Origin: Halopseudomonas sp002296055
Lineage (GTDB): Bacteria > Pseudomonadota > Gammaproteobacteria > Pseudomonadales > Pseudomonadaceae
Reading direction: 5' to 3' (one strand)
DNA length: 64,000 nt
Assembly: GCF_050876985.1 (NCBI RefSeq)
Contig: NZ_JBPAPP010000002.1
Positions 15,398-23,402 of this stretch are shown here, piece by piece. Both the position numbers and the translations under genes were made by a program. Under the pieces are notes generated by a model, which was not told the DNA's origin, made no database searches, and was given only the letters and a program-made list of their open reading frames with translations. Within the stretch, counting starts at the first letter, position 1, and each line of letters opens with the position of its first letter.

Positions 15398-16432
15398 TCA
15401 ATCTCCATCACTGGAGTTGAAGCCGCGAACAATGGCCAGTTTGCTGGAAATGGGGCCCGTCAGCACCGCGCCAGTCGCCCGGACATCTTCCAACAGCGCC
15501 GTCAGACTGGCGATGCCTTCTTCGGTTTCCAGCAGGGGGGTGATATCGGCTGGCAGACTGTCGAAGTGCGCGAGGGTTTTGTTTAGCTGGCTGCTGAACT
15601 GCTCGGCCAGCTCAGGTGCATCGTTCTCAGCCATCAGCAGATTGAGGCCCGGCACGAAGTAATCCGCCATGCCCTGCAATGAGGCCCGCAGGGTCACCAG
15701 TGACTGCTCGCTGCGCCAGGCATCTGCCAGGTACGGGTTTGGCTTGCCGGTGCCGCGCACGCCCAACGGCGCGGCCAGGCGCCAATCGGCCATGATCTCC
15801 AGTGCATGCATGGCGGAGGTCAGGGTGCCGTTGTTGTAGTCAGCCACTTCCAGGTAACGCGATTGCAGCTGGCCCCAATCTGCATTCAGCCCTGCGGCAT
15901 TCTGCTTCAGGTTGCCGCTAATAGCGGTCAGCAGGGTACAGGTGCGTTCTGCCGGGAGGGCGCGCTCGCCATCGGTGATCTGCGGGTCAAACAGCAGATA
16001 CTCCGCTGCGGGAAAACCCTGGATGGCCACGCTGTCACGGGACAGGGCATCAACATCAATGGCCTTGTCGCCACCCAGCCAGTAGCGGGCCTTGGCGGCG
16101 GTCAGGTTTTTCGGGTCGGGCCAGAACTGAAACTTCCATGCGCGGGTGTTTTGCTCAATCGGGCCAAAATCGACAAAGCGGACGGCCTGCCAGCTGCTGA
16201 ATGCCGCCAGCCACTGCTCTTGTACTGCCAACAGTCCCGCGTCGGTCGGTTCAGCGCAGTACTCAGTCGTCAGCTGCTCAAACGATGCGGTGTTGCTGGC
16301 CAGTTGTTCGTAGCCGTGGCCAATCTGGGCATGCCAGGCAGCGCGCGGTGTTTCCGCCAGGGCCTGGGCGCTAAGGCCCAGCGTCAGTGCCGCCGCCAGC
16401 GGCAGGCGGAGCAGGGTAGTTGTCGCCTTCAT
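15398..16432 (-). CDS. imelysin-family periplasmic protein (second copy)
   Basis: 344 aa with a signal peptide (LTLGLSAQALA). The imelysin fold is recognised from RYWLGGDKAIDVDAL and IQGFPAAEYLLFD, the place where the GxHxxE motif of peptidase M75-like proteins sits. His is missing here (GFPAAE), as in many non-catalytic members. It lies between the di-haem protein gene (gap 17 bases) and DUF1513 (abutting). The family binds iron or haem at the cell surface or periplasm and is iron-regulated. Confidence 0.85.
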   Translation of the reverse strand: MKATTTLLRLPLAAALTLGLSAQALAETPRAAWHAQIGHGYEQLASNTASFEQLTTEYCAEPTDAGLLAVQEQWLAAFSSWQAVRFVDFGPIEQNTRAWKFQFWPDPKNLTAAKARYWLGGDKAIDVDALSRDSVAIQGFPAAEYLLFDPQITDGERALPAERTCTLLTAISGNLKQNAAGLNADWGQLQSRYLEVADYNNGTLTSAMHALEIMADWRLAAPLGVRGTGKPNPYLADAWRSEQSLVTLRASLQGMADYFVPGLNLLMAENDAPELAEQFSSQLNKTLAHFDSLPADITPLLETEEGIASLTALLEDVRATGAVLTGPISSKLAIVRGFNSSDGD

Positions 16433-16449
16433 GTGAACGATTATCCCGG

Positions 16450-17865
16450 TTAGAGAGAGTTGAGGAAGCGCAGCAATGCGTCGCGCTCTTTGGCTGGCAG
16501 CAGGCGATATTCATCAGCCGATGCACGGGCTTCGCCGTCGTGCCACAAAATGGCGTGCTCTACGGTTTCGGCGCGGCCGTCATGCAGGAAACCAGCCAGC
16601 GGATTGACTGTTTTGGTCAGGCCCAGCCCCCACAGCGGCGGCGTGCGCCACTCGGTACCGTCGGCCAGAAACTCATCGCGTCCATCCGCCAGGCCAGGGC
16701 CCATATCGTGCAGCAGTAGATCAGTGTAAGGCCAGATGACCTGCTCGTTCAGGTCAGCGCGTTCGTGCTGACCGGTGGTGTAGGTCGGTGTGTGGCAAGC
16801 AGCGCAGCCAATCTGATTAAACAGCTCGGCGCCGCGCTGTACCTCGGGGTTATCCATATCGCGGCGCGTGGGCACCGCCAGGCTGGTGGCGTAAAACTCG
16901 ATAAAGCCGGCAACCTTGTCGCTGACCTCCGGCACGCCGCCATTCGGAAAACGCTCACACTGCTGCTGCGGGGTACAGTCAGTCGACAGTGCAATGTTGG
17001 AGGTCAGCCCCATGTCGCCGGCAAACGCATCCATACTTTGTTGCAGCACGTTAGGCTGTCCGGCCTTCCAGCCGAAACGGCCAAGTACGGTCTTCTCTGC
17101 CACCCGATCCCAGACCTGGTTGGCACGCCCGGAAATGCCGTCGCCGTTTGCATCATCGGGGTCGGCAGCCGCGAGCAGCACATCTTCCGGAATCGCCTCA
17201 AGCAGACCCAGGCCGATCATCGGTGGCGCTACGCGCGGCGAGGTCAGCAGGTCGTCCGGCAGCGGGCCGTAGTTGGGGTTTTCAATGCGGTAGACAGGCT
17301 TGCGCATGACCACCTCGGTGCCGTCTCCCAGGGTCTGAGTGATGGCTTCCCACTCAACGATCATGTCGGCCTCGGGCTTCATACCGGGGATGGCCGAGGT
17401 TTGCAGCTGTCCGCCATAGACCGGCGCAGGTACCAGTCCATGCTCACGCAAAAAGTCCGCATCACGTTCCGGGTCTGCCGGCACGGACAACCGCAGGAAC
17501 AGTGAAACCGAGGGCGTATCGATGGAGGCAGGGGCGTGACCGCGGCCGTCCTTCAGGTGGCAGCCCTGGCACGAGTTGGTGTTGAACAGCGGGCCCAAGC
17601 CGTCACGGGCATCGGTGCTGGAGGGTGCAACAACCCAGGGGTTACGAAAAAAACTGTTGCCGACGCTGAAGTCCAGTCGACGGGTCATCGGCAGATTACC
17701 CTGTGGCAGCGAGTAGGCATTGTGATCGTGCTGCTCGACGCTACCGGCACCGCCGGTCAGCGGAGTGTCCTGCAGAGGATAGGAAGTCTCTGCGGCGTGG
17801 CAGAAAGCGGAGGTAAACAGGACCGCGAGCGAAGCGGTCGAAACACTGAATTTGTTGTAGAGCAT
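16450..17865 (-). CDS. di-haem c-type cytochrome, DUF1111/thiol oxidoreductase-like
   Basis: From the ATG at 17865 it has 471 aa with a signal peptide ending SAFCHA; the upstream extension to 17910 would place extra residues before it. Two haem motifs, CQGCH (N-terminal third) and CAACH (C-terminal third), give a two-haem periplasmic protein of the CcoP/MauG-related DUF1111 family. A further pair of cysteines (TDCTPQQQC) could form a disulfide. It is flanked by two imelysin genes in one operon, so electron transfer linked to iron acquisition is inferred (for example ferric reduction), not shown. Confidence 0.87.
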   Translation of the reverse strand: MLYNKFSVSTASLAVLFTSAFCHAAETSYPLQDTPLTGGAGSVEQHDHNAYSLPQGNLPMTRRLDFSVGNSFFRNPWVVAPSSTDARDGLGPLFNTNSCQGCHLKDGRGHAPASIDTPSVSLFLRLSVPADPERDADFLREHGLVPAPVYGGQLQTSAIPGMKPEADMIVEWEAITQTLGDGTEVVMRKPVYRIENPNYGPLPDDLLTSPRVAPPMIGLGLLEAIPEDVLLAAADPDDANGDGISGRANQVWDRVAEKTVLGRFGWKAGQPNVLQQSMDAFAGDMGLTSNIALSTDCTPQQQCERFPNGGVPEVSDKVAGFIEFYATSLAVPTRRDMDNPEVQRGAELFNQIGCAACHTPTYTTGQHERADLNEQVIWPYTDLLLHDMGPGLADGRDEFLADGTEWRTPPLWGLGLTKTVNPLAGFLHDGRAETVEHAILWHDGEARASADEYRLLPAKERDALLRFLNSL

Positions 17866-17926
17866 AAAGCCTGTATCACTGTGCGCGGTACTGGTACCAG
17901 CGAAGATCAATCCTGCTCAACGAAAG

Positions 17927-17956
17927 CGGCGGACAGGGCCATTGCCCTGTCCGCCG
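17927..17956 (-). terminator. intercistronic hairpin in the iron operon
   Basis: A perfect 13-bp GC-rich stem with a 4-base loop lies between the first imelysin gene and the di-haem gene. There is no T tract on the minus strand. It probably limits read-through or protects the upstream mRNA, giving more of the first product than of the rest. Confidence 0.55.
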
Positions 17957-17976
17957 CCTTGGTTCAAGCCGCTAAA

Positions 17977-19341
17977 TCAGAACTGATGACCAGCATCGTC
18001 CGGTTCAAGGGACTCGACACCCACCACAGCAGCAACCTGCTCGATAGAACCGGTCTGTTCAACCAGCGCCGCGATGGCGTTGTTGATGATCTCGGCACCC
18101 TCGGTGTTGTCGGGGGCAATCATCATATCAAAGGTCACCGGGTTTTCTGCTTTCTCGGCGGTCTGTTTCATGTGACCGAGTGCCGCAACGCTCGCCTCCA
18201 GCTGAGCAGACAGGGCCTCGTTCAGCTCCGGCTTGGCATCGGCAACCAGGTCAGACAATGAAGCGCCGCTCAGCTCGGTGCCGTCTACACGCTTGTAGGA
18301 GCCGGTGTAAACATTCTGGATACCCAGCGCGTTGTAGTAGTGCGAGTTATGGGTGTTGTCGCTGAAGCAGTCGTGCTCGTCCTCGTAGGAGTTGGCCTCA
18401 AGTGCAACCTTCATGCGCTCGCCAGCCAGCTCACCCAGGGACAGGGAACCCATGCCAAAGAGCATCTTCTGATAGACAGCAGAGGGTGCCTGAGCAGTCA
18501 GCTCGGCGCGATAGTTACCCTCAACGCCCGGCTTCCACTGCTCGACCATCCACTGCAGGTCATTGACCAGCAGGTCGGTGACGGCGTCCAGGTAGGCGCC
18601 ACGGCGCTCGCAGTTACCATTGGTGCAGGCCTCGCCCGCGGCGTAGTCGGTAGCCTTGCGCTCACCGGCGCCGGCTTCAAAACCGTGCAGGTCTTGGCCC
18701 CACAGCAGAAACTCAACGGCGTGGTAGCCCGTTGCGACGTTGGCTTCCGAGCCACCCACTTCGTTCAGGCTGGCCAGCAGCTCAGGGGTCAGTTCGCTCA
18801 GATCCATGGTTTCGCCGCCAACGGTCAGCTCGGTATTGGCAATGATATTGGCGTTGGCGCCGTCGTTACCCAGAGCATGCTGATAGTCATCAGTCTTGAC
18901 GTAATCGATCAGCCCTTCGTCCAGCGGCCATGCGTTCAGCTGGCCTTCCCAGTCGTCAACGACGGCGTTACCAAAGCGGAATACCTCAGACTGCTGATAG
19001 GGAACGCGAGCTTGCAGCCAGGCTTCCTTGGCGGCCGCCAGGGTTTCTTCGCTGGGGTTGGCGATAAGCGCATCGGTCGCGTCATTCAGCGCCTTGGCCG
19101 TGCTCAGCGCATCTTCGTATACCGCTAAGGCCAGATCGCTGTAGTGAGCAACCACGGCTTCCGGCGCAACGCCGGCAGCTTGAGCTGGCGCCTCGGCAGG
19201 AGCCTGCGCAGCGGGCGCAGCTTCGGCTGCCGGAGCGGTCGACTCGGGGGCTTTGGGCTCCTCACCTTCGGAGCAGGCAGTGAGCAGGAATGAGGTGGAA
19301 ATTGCCAGCGCAAGCGCCTGCAAAGGAAAACGCGCAGCCAT
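17977..19341 (-). CDS. imelysin-family lipoprotein (IrpA/IcmP-like)
   Basis: 454 aa, first gene of the iron operon. It has a lipoprotein signal with lipobox LLTACSEG, an Ala/Pro/Glu-rich spacer (about residues 30-60) and a full imelysin domain with the GxHxxE-type motif intact (ATGYHAVEFLLWGQD). The Pseudomonas aeruginosa relative IcmP is an outer-membrane, iron-regulated protein reported as an insulin-cleaving metalloproteinase; the native role is thought to be iron uptake. A strong Fur-box candidate (19372-19390) sits ~30 bases upstream. Confidence 0.9.
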   Translation of the reverse strand: MAARFPLQALALAISTSFLLTACSEGEEPKAPESTAPAAEAAPAAQAPAEAPAQAAGVAPEAVVAHYSDLALAVYEDALSTAKALNDATDALIANPSEETLAAAKEAWLQARVPYQQSEVFRFGNAVVDDWEGQLNAWPLDEGLIDYVKTDDYQHALGNDGANANIIANTELTVGGETMDLSELTPELLASLNEVGGSEANVATGYHAVEFLLWGQDLHGFEAGAGERKATDYAAGEACTNGNCERRGAYLDAVTDLLVNDLQWMVEQWKPGVEGNYRAELTAQAPSAVYQKMLFGMGSLSLGELAGERMKVALEANSYEDEHDCFSDNTHNSHYYNALGIQNVYTGSYKRVDGTELSGASLSDLVADAKPELNEALSAQLEASVAALGHMKQTAEKAENPVTFDMMIAPDNTEGAEIINNAIAALVEQTGSIEQVAAVVGVESLEPDDAGHQF

Positions 19342-19371
19342 GTATAACTCCCTGTTGGCGTTGAATTATCA

Positions 19372-19390
19372 ACTAATGATAGTGATTAGC
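19372..19390. promoter_or_regulatory. Fur box of the imelysin operon
   Basis: Fourteen of 19 positions match the Fur consensus, including the run TAATGATA. It lies just upstream of the first imelysin gene in an AT-rich promoter region. This is the best Fur site in the window. Confidence 0.7.
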
Positions 19391-19496
19391 ATTCGAGATT
19401 ATATGCTCCTGCTCATATATTGCAATCAAGCGCCGAGCAGTCTGCGGGGTCTTTGCCATACTCAGGGCTCCAGACAAGAATAAAAGGAGACCTGAG

Positions 19497-19712
19497 ATGT
19501 CCAGTCACCACGTCTATAAGAAGGTCGAGGTTGTCGGCTCATCCACCGAAAGCACGGATGACGCGATTCGCGTGGCAATTGCCGAGTGTGGCAAGACCGT
19601 TCGCTACATGGAGTGGTTTGAAGTCAAGGAAACACGCGGTCACATAATTGATGACAAGGTCGCGCATTTTCAGGTGGTACTGCAGATTGGTTTTCGTATC
19701 GCGGGTAGCTGA
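19497..19712 (+). CDS. dodecin
   Basis: 71 aa, full length for dodecins, small beta-sheet/helix proteins that assemble into 12-mers and bind flavins or CoA. Family signs are HVYKKVEVVGSS, DDAIRVAIA and the flavin-stacking Trp in YMEWFEVKETRG. AAAAGGAGA precedes the ATG. The neighbouring gene, convergent, is a flavin-pathway lumazine synthase under an FMN riboswitch, which fits a flavin-storage role. The two genes share a bidirectional hairpin terminator. Confidence 0.93.
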   Translation: MSSHHVYKKVEVVGSSTESTDDAIRVAIAECGKTVRYMEWFEVKETRGHIIDDKVAHFQVVLQIGFRIAGS

Positions 19713-19732
19713 CCTGTAACGGTAGCGCAGGG

Positions 19733-19767
19733 GTTGTCTCTGCCGGCTGACGCCATGCAGAGACAAC
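19733..19767. terminator. bidirectional hairpin between dodecin and ribH
   Basis: A perfect 11-bp stem (GTTGTCTCTGC/GCAGAGACAAC) with a 13-base loop separates two convergent genes. Confidence 0.6.
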
Positions 19768-19782
19768 TCGCCTAGTCGCTGG

Positions 19783-20259
19783 TCAGATCGTCCAGCGTAG
19801 CCGCATGGCCGCTGCTGCAGCACTGGCCAATTCGCGGCCCTTAGTAACAAAGTGCGTGCGGTAGTAGCTCTGGTGTTCCGCGTGCTCGTGGAAGTGGTGG
19901 GGCGTCAACACCGCCGTCAACACCGGCACCTCGGTTTCCAGTTGTACCTGCATCAGACCGCTAATCACCGCATTGGCGACGAAGTCGTGGCGATAAATAC
20001 CGCCATCAACGACCAGACCGGCGCAGGCGATCGCGGCGTAGCGTCCAGTCTTGGCCAGCAGTTTGGCTTGCAGCGGAATTTCATAAGCACCGGGCACCGC
20101 AATTACGTCAATTTGCTCGGTACTGTAGCCGTGCTGGCTGATTTCTTCGCGGAAACCATCCAGACAACGCAGCACGATGTCGGCGTGCCAGGAAGCATGG
20201 ATAAAGGCAATGCGCTGTTGCGCAGGATCATATTGAGTCATCGTCTTGCTCTGATTCAT
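19783..20259 (-). CDS. ribH: 6,7-dimethyl-8-ribityllumazine synthase, RibH2 type
   Basis: Condenses the ribityl-pyrimidine with dihydroxybutanone phosphate, the step before riboflavin synthase. With the ATG at 20259 it has 158 aa, matching RibH2 enzymes. It shows FIHASWHADIV, VPGAYEIPLQAKLL and the HHFHEHAEH motif that marks the RibH2 branch in place of the usual GVLT-E-A of RibH1. The frame is open back to 20547, but that stretch is the riboswitch. An alternative ATG is at 20241. It is a lone gene, so it is likely a second, FMN-controlled copy beside a housekeeping rib operon outside the window. Confidence 0.9.
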   Translation of the reverse strand: MNQSKTMTQYDPAQQRIAFIHASWHADIVLRCLDGFREEISQHGYSTEQIDVIAVPGAYEIPLQAKLLAKTGRYAAIACAGLVVDGGIYRHDFVANAVISGLMQVQLETEVPVLTAVLTPHHFHEHAEHQSYYRTHFVTKGRELASAAAAAMRLRWTI

Positions 20260-20337
20260 GAGTACTTCTGGTTGCAATTGAATCAGGGCGAACGGGCAGG
20301 GCTGCACCGGCCATTCAGGCCAAGCAGCATCCGACAC

Positions 20338-20487
20338 GTTCTCTCCTATCCGGACTATCACCGTCGGCTCCGGAATCACACCGGATCTGCTGACCTCTGC
20401 TAACGCAGAGCGCTCGCGGGCTGGGAGGGCGGAAAAAACCGCAAACTCCATCACCGCCGGTGGGGAGTTGCACCCCGCCCCGAGAAC
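20338..20487 (-). promoter_or_regulatory. FMN riboswitch (RFN element)
   Basis: On the minus strand the conserved blocks appear in order: GTTCTCGGGGCGGGGTGCAA, CCCCACCGGCGGT, AGCCCGCGAGCG, GGTCAGCAGATCCGGTG, TTCCGGAGCCGACGGT and ATAGTCCGGAT with a closing GAGAAC. The first and last blocks pair to form P1. It ends about 78 bases before the ribH start and should reduce ribH expression when FMN is plentiful. Confidence 0.95.
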
Positions 20488-20612
20488 GATGCCGCACGAG
20501 CGGCGGCGCTCAATATAGGGAAGCTGTCCAGCCGGGTCAAAGGCCAATGCGGCTAAAGCCCCGAGATCACCGACCGATATAGGCAGGTATCCATCCCCGC
20601 GAAGGGCGCACC

Positions 20613-21068
20613 ATGCGTATCGGCGATCTTAACCTCACTTGGCCTCGGCCTGGCCTGCAGTCAGCGGCCGCCCCCGTCGACACCCGGCCCTCGGTGGAGC
20701 GCGGCAACCCAGCCATCGCCGACAGCGTCAGGGTGTCGTTATCCGCTCGTGCAGAGCGCTCGCAGCAGACGGCCGACAACAAAGACGTGGACGAGAGCGA
20801 CCTGCCGGACCTGATCAAGCAGTTGCTCAAGCAGATCCGCGAGCTGAAGCTACAAGTCACCGCCTTGCAGCAGGAGATGGCCGAGTTGGCCCGCCAGCCC
20901 GGCTTGAGCGATGAGGATCGTGCCGCGCAAATGGATCTACTGCGCACTGAGCTGAGTAGCCTGTCGGCGGCCCTCACAAGCGCCTACGGCGCGCTATCCA
21001 AAGCGATGCAGCAGCAGGGTTTGAGCGACGAGCAGCGTACCAGCGTGCTGGCATTAATGAACCCATAG
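20613..21068 (+). CDS. coiled-coil protein, FlxA-like
   Basis: 151 aa. The first ~60 residues are polar and probably disordered. Residues about 65-140 form a long amphipathic helix or coiled coil (LIKQLLKQIRELKLQVTALQ, QQEMAEL) with two similar segments, QPGLSDEDRAAQMDLLRTE and QQGLSDEQRTSVLAL. There is no signal peptide. It resembles the FlxA-like family, whose function is unknown. It starts with RIGDLNL, a pattern sometimes seen in flagellar or secretion-associated proteins. No neighbour explains it. Confidence 0.65.
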   Translation: MRIGDLNLTWPRPGLQSAAAPVDTRPSVERGNPAIADSVRVSLSARAERSQQTADNKDVDESDLPDLIKQLLKQIRELKLQVTALQQEMAELARQPGLSDEDRAAQMDLLRTELSSLSAALTSAYGALSKAMQQQGLSDEQRTSVLALMNP

Positions 21069-21178
21069 GTGCGTTTTACGCAACAGTGTTTTCACCGCGG
21101 CCGCGGACAAAGTTCGACATTACACGAACAAACCCGCGTAGCATGGTCGCCTTCTCGAATCTGATTGCTGGAGCCACC

Positions 21179-22399
21179 ATGCTGGTATCGGGCAGCCGTG
21201 GCATTGCCACCGGGCTAATGTTCTTTCTTGCCACCTGCTGCGGCGTGATAGTGGCAAACCTTTACTACGCTCAGCCGCTGGTTGGGCCCATCAGCGCGTC
21301 GCTGGGTATAGACCCGCAGGCGAGCGGCTTGATCGTTACCCTGACGCAGATTGGCTACGTCATCGGGTTGTTGCTGATTGTTCCGCTGGCCGACCGCCTG
21401 GAAAACCGTGCACTGATTAGCGCAATGGTGCTGTTACTGGCCCTTGCACTGCTTGGCACCGCGCTGTCTGCGTCGGCAGTCAGTTTTTTGCTGTGTTCGC
21501 TGGTCATCGGCGTTGGCGCGGTGGCGGTACAGATCATTGTGCCGCTGTCGGCGCACCTGGCGAGTCCAGCTTACCGGGGCAGGGTGGTGGGTAACGTAAT
21601 GGGCGGTCTGATGTTTGGCATTATGCTGGCGCGCCCAGTGTCGAGCATGATTACCGATATGCTGGGTTCCTGGCGCTGGGTGTTTGCGCTGTCCGCCATC
21701 GTGATGGTGGTGCTGGTATTGGTGATGCGGCGTGTGCTGCCACGGCGAGTACCTACCGCCAGCATGGGCTATCTGGCGCTGTTGCGTTCAATGGGGCGGC
21801 TGGCAATCAGCACACCGGTCTTACAACGCCGCGCCTTCTACCAGGCCATGATGTTTGGTGCCTTCAGCGTGTTCTGGACCACCACGCCGCTGTTGCTGGC
21901 GGGCCCGCAATTTCACTTGTCGCAATCAGGTATCGCACTCTTCGCATTGGCAGGTGTAGCAGGCGCCGTTTCCGCGCCGATTGCTGGGCGACTGGCAGAC
22001 CACGGCCTGACACGACCCGCCACCATTGCCGCGATGCTGTCGGTGATCATAGCGTTCGCTATTACGCACCTCAGCGCTCCAGGTTCCGGCTTGTCGCTGG
22101 CGCTGCTGGTGCTCGCGGCTGTGCTGCTGGACCTGGGTGTATCAGGCAATGTGGTGTTAGGCCAACGGCTGATTTACGCATTGGGTGAAGCCGAGCGCAG
22201 CCGCTTGAACGCCATCTACATGGCAACCTTTTTTGTTGGTGGCGCACTAGGCTCGGCGGCGGGGGCCTGGGCCTATGTCAGCGGCGGCTGGTTGGCTGCT
22301 TCAGTGTTAGGCGGCCTGATGCCGGCCTGCGCGCTGTTGCTAATGTGGCTGGCAGACCCGGCAGACGCCCAGGCGCAAAGCCAAGCCGAAACGGGCTGA
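21179..22399 (+). CDS. major facilitator superfamily transporter
   Basis: From the ATG at 21179, chosen because GGAG lies 5 bases upstream, it has 406 aa and 12 predicted membrane helices. The frame is open back to 21086, but that part is not hydrophobic and lacks a ribosome site. MFS features are the loop 2-3 motif (PLADRLENR) and the matching loop 8-9 motif (GRLADHGLTRP). It resembles the YgaY/YnfM-type drug or sugar efflux group. The substrate cannot be told; there is no adjacent regulator. Confidence 0.85.
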   Translation: MLVSGSRGIATGLMFFLATCCGVIVANLYYAQPLVGPISASLGIDPQASGLIVTLTQIGYVIGLLLIVPLADRLENRALISAMVLLLALALLGTALSASAVSFLLCSLVIGVGAVAVQIIVPLSAHLASPAYRGRVVGNVMGGLMFGIMLARPVSSMITDMLGSWRWVFALSAIVMVVLVLVMRRVLPRRVPTASMGYLALLRSMGRLAISTPVLQRRAFYQAMMFGAFSVFWTTTPLLLAGPQFHLSQSGIALFALAGVAGAVSAPIAGRLADHGLTRPATIAAMLSVIIAFAITHLSAPGSGLSLALLVLAAVLLDLGVSGNVVLGQRLIYALGEAERSRLNAIYMATFFVGGALGSAAGAWAYVSGGWLAASVLGGLMPACALLLMWLADPADAQAQSQAETG

Positions 22400-22426
22400 G
22401 CCACCAGCCAGCCCGCAGCGTGACGG

Positions 22427-23389
22427 TTAGTCTTTACGCGGTAGCGTCAGGCGAACGATTTCGTCGACCGCATCAAGCCCAGGCGTGGCGAGAAAGTCCG
22501 GGGCAGCATAGGCCGGATTGGGGTAGCTGTAATATCCACTGCCTGTTTGCAGCCCCATCTTGCCCTGATCAATCATGTGCTCCTTGATGTAGGCAGCGTT
22601 CTTTAGCGTCTGCTCGTCCCTGTTCTGTTGGCCCCAGTAGCTGAGCACGTCATAACAGGTTTTCATGCCAATAACGTCCATTATGCCGAAGGGCCCCAGA
22701 GCCACACCTCGATTGGTGATCATGTAGGTGCGATCCACCATTTCCGGCGTAGACACACCATTGGTAACCAGGCTTTGTGCTGCGCCCAGCAAGGGCACCA
22801 GCAGCGAGTTGATGACATAGCCGTTTTGCGGCTTCTGGATCGGAATCGGCACCATGCCGATCTCAATCGCGAAGGCAGCGATGCTGCGTAAGGTGTGCTC
22901 GCTGGTATCGGCGTGGGCCATTATCTCGGCCACGTTCATTGCCCAGATCAGGTTGGCAAAATGCAGTGCACAGTACTGTGCGGGGCGTCCGGTGGCGTCG
23001 GCAAACTGGCTTGGCAACAACGTGGATGAATTGGTGGCAATCAGACAGTGCGGTTGCAATAGCGCGGCCATCTCGCGGTAGACCTCGGTCTTGACCTCGG
23101 GTATTTCAGGCACTGCCTCAATCACCAGATCAGCCTGCGCGACCGCATCAGCCAGCTCGGAGCTGTAGCGCAAGCGTTGCCGAGTTTGCTCCATCTGCTG
23201 CTCGCTGGCGCCCAGATCCGCGAGGTAAATCTCGGCGTACTGCTCGTGCGCAACCTTGCAGCGTCCAAGCGAATCCTCGAACAGGTCATACACCACCACG
23301 TGCTTGCCCATGTAAGCGCTGTGCCAGGCAATCTGCCCACCCAGCACGCCAGCGCCCAGTACAGTGAGGCGGTTAAGTTGACTACTCAT
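22427..23389 (-). CDS. 3-hydroxyacyl-CoA dehydrogenase family protein
   Basis: 320 aa from the ATG at 23389, preceded by GGAGA. It has the NAD motif LGAGVLGGQI (residues 11-20), the IEAVPE-VK segment, TNSST and the catalytic His/Glu pair in CALHFAN and VAEIMAH, then the dimerisation domain with GFG-like GPFGIMDVIG. It starts 13 bases after the monooxygenase gene stops, so the two are co-transcribed. The pair suggests a pathway in which a ketone or ester is oxidised and a hydroxyacyl intermediate is dehydrogenated. The substrate is unknown. Confidence 0.9.
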   Translation of the reverse strand: MSSQLNRLTVLGAGVLGGQIAWHSAYMGKHVVVYDLFEDSLGRCKVAHEQYAEIYLADLGASEQQMEQTRQRLRYSSELADAVAQADLVIEAVPEIPEVKTEVYREMAALLQPHCLIATNSSTLLPSQFADATGRPAQYCALHFANLIWAMNVAEIMAHADTSEHTLRSIAAFAIEIGMVPIPIQKPQNGYVINSLLVPLLGAAQSLVTNGVSTPEMVDRTYMITNRGVALGPFGIMDVIGMKTCYDVLSYWGQQNRDEQTLKNAAYIKEHMIDQGKMGLQTGSGYYSYPNPAYAAPDFLATPGLDAVDEIVRLTLPRKD

Positions 23390-23402
23390 GGCATGTCTCC
23401 GG

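Noticed and set aside
20260..20547. N-terminal extension of the lumazine synthase
   Set aside because: The open frame upstream of 20259 is the FMN riboswitch; RibH2 proteins start near the ATG at 20259.
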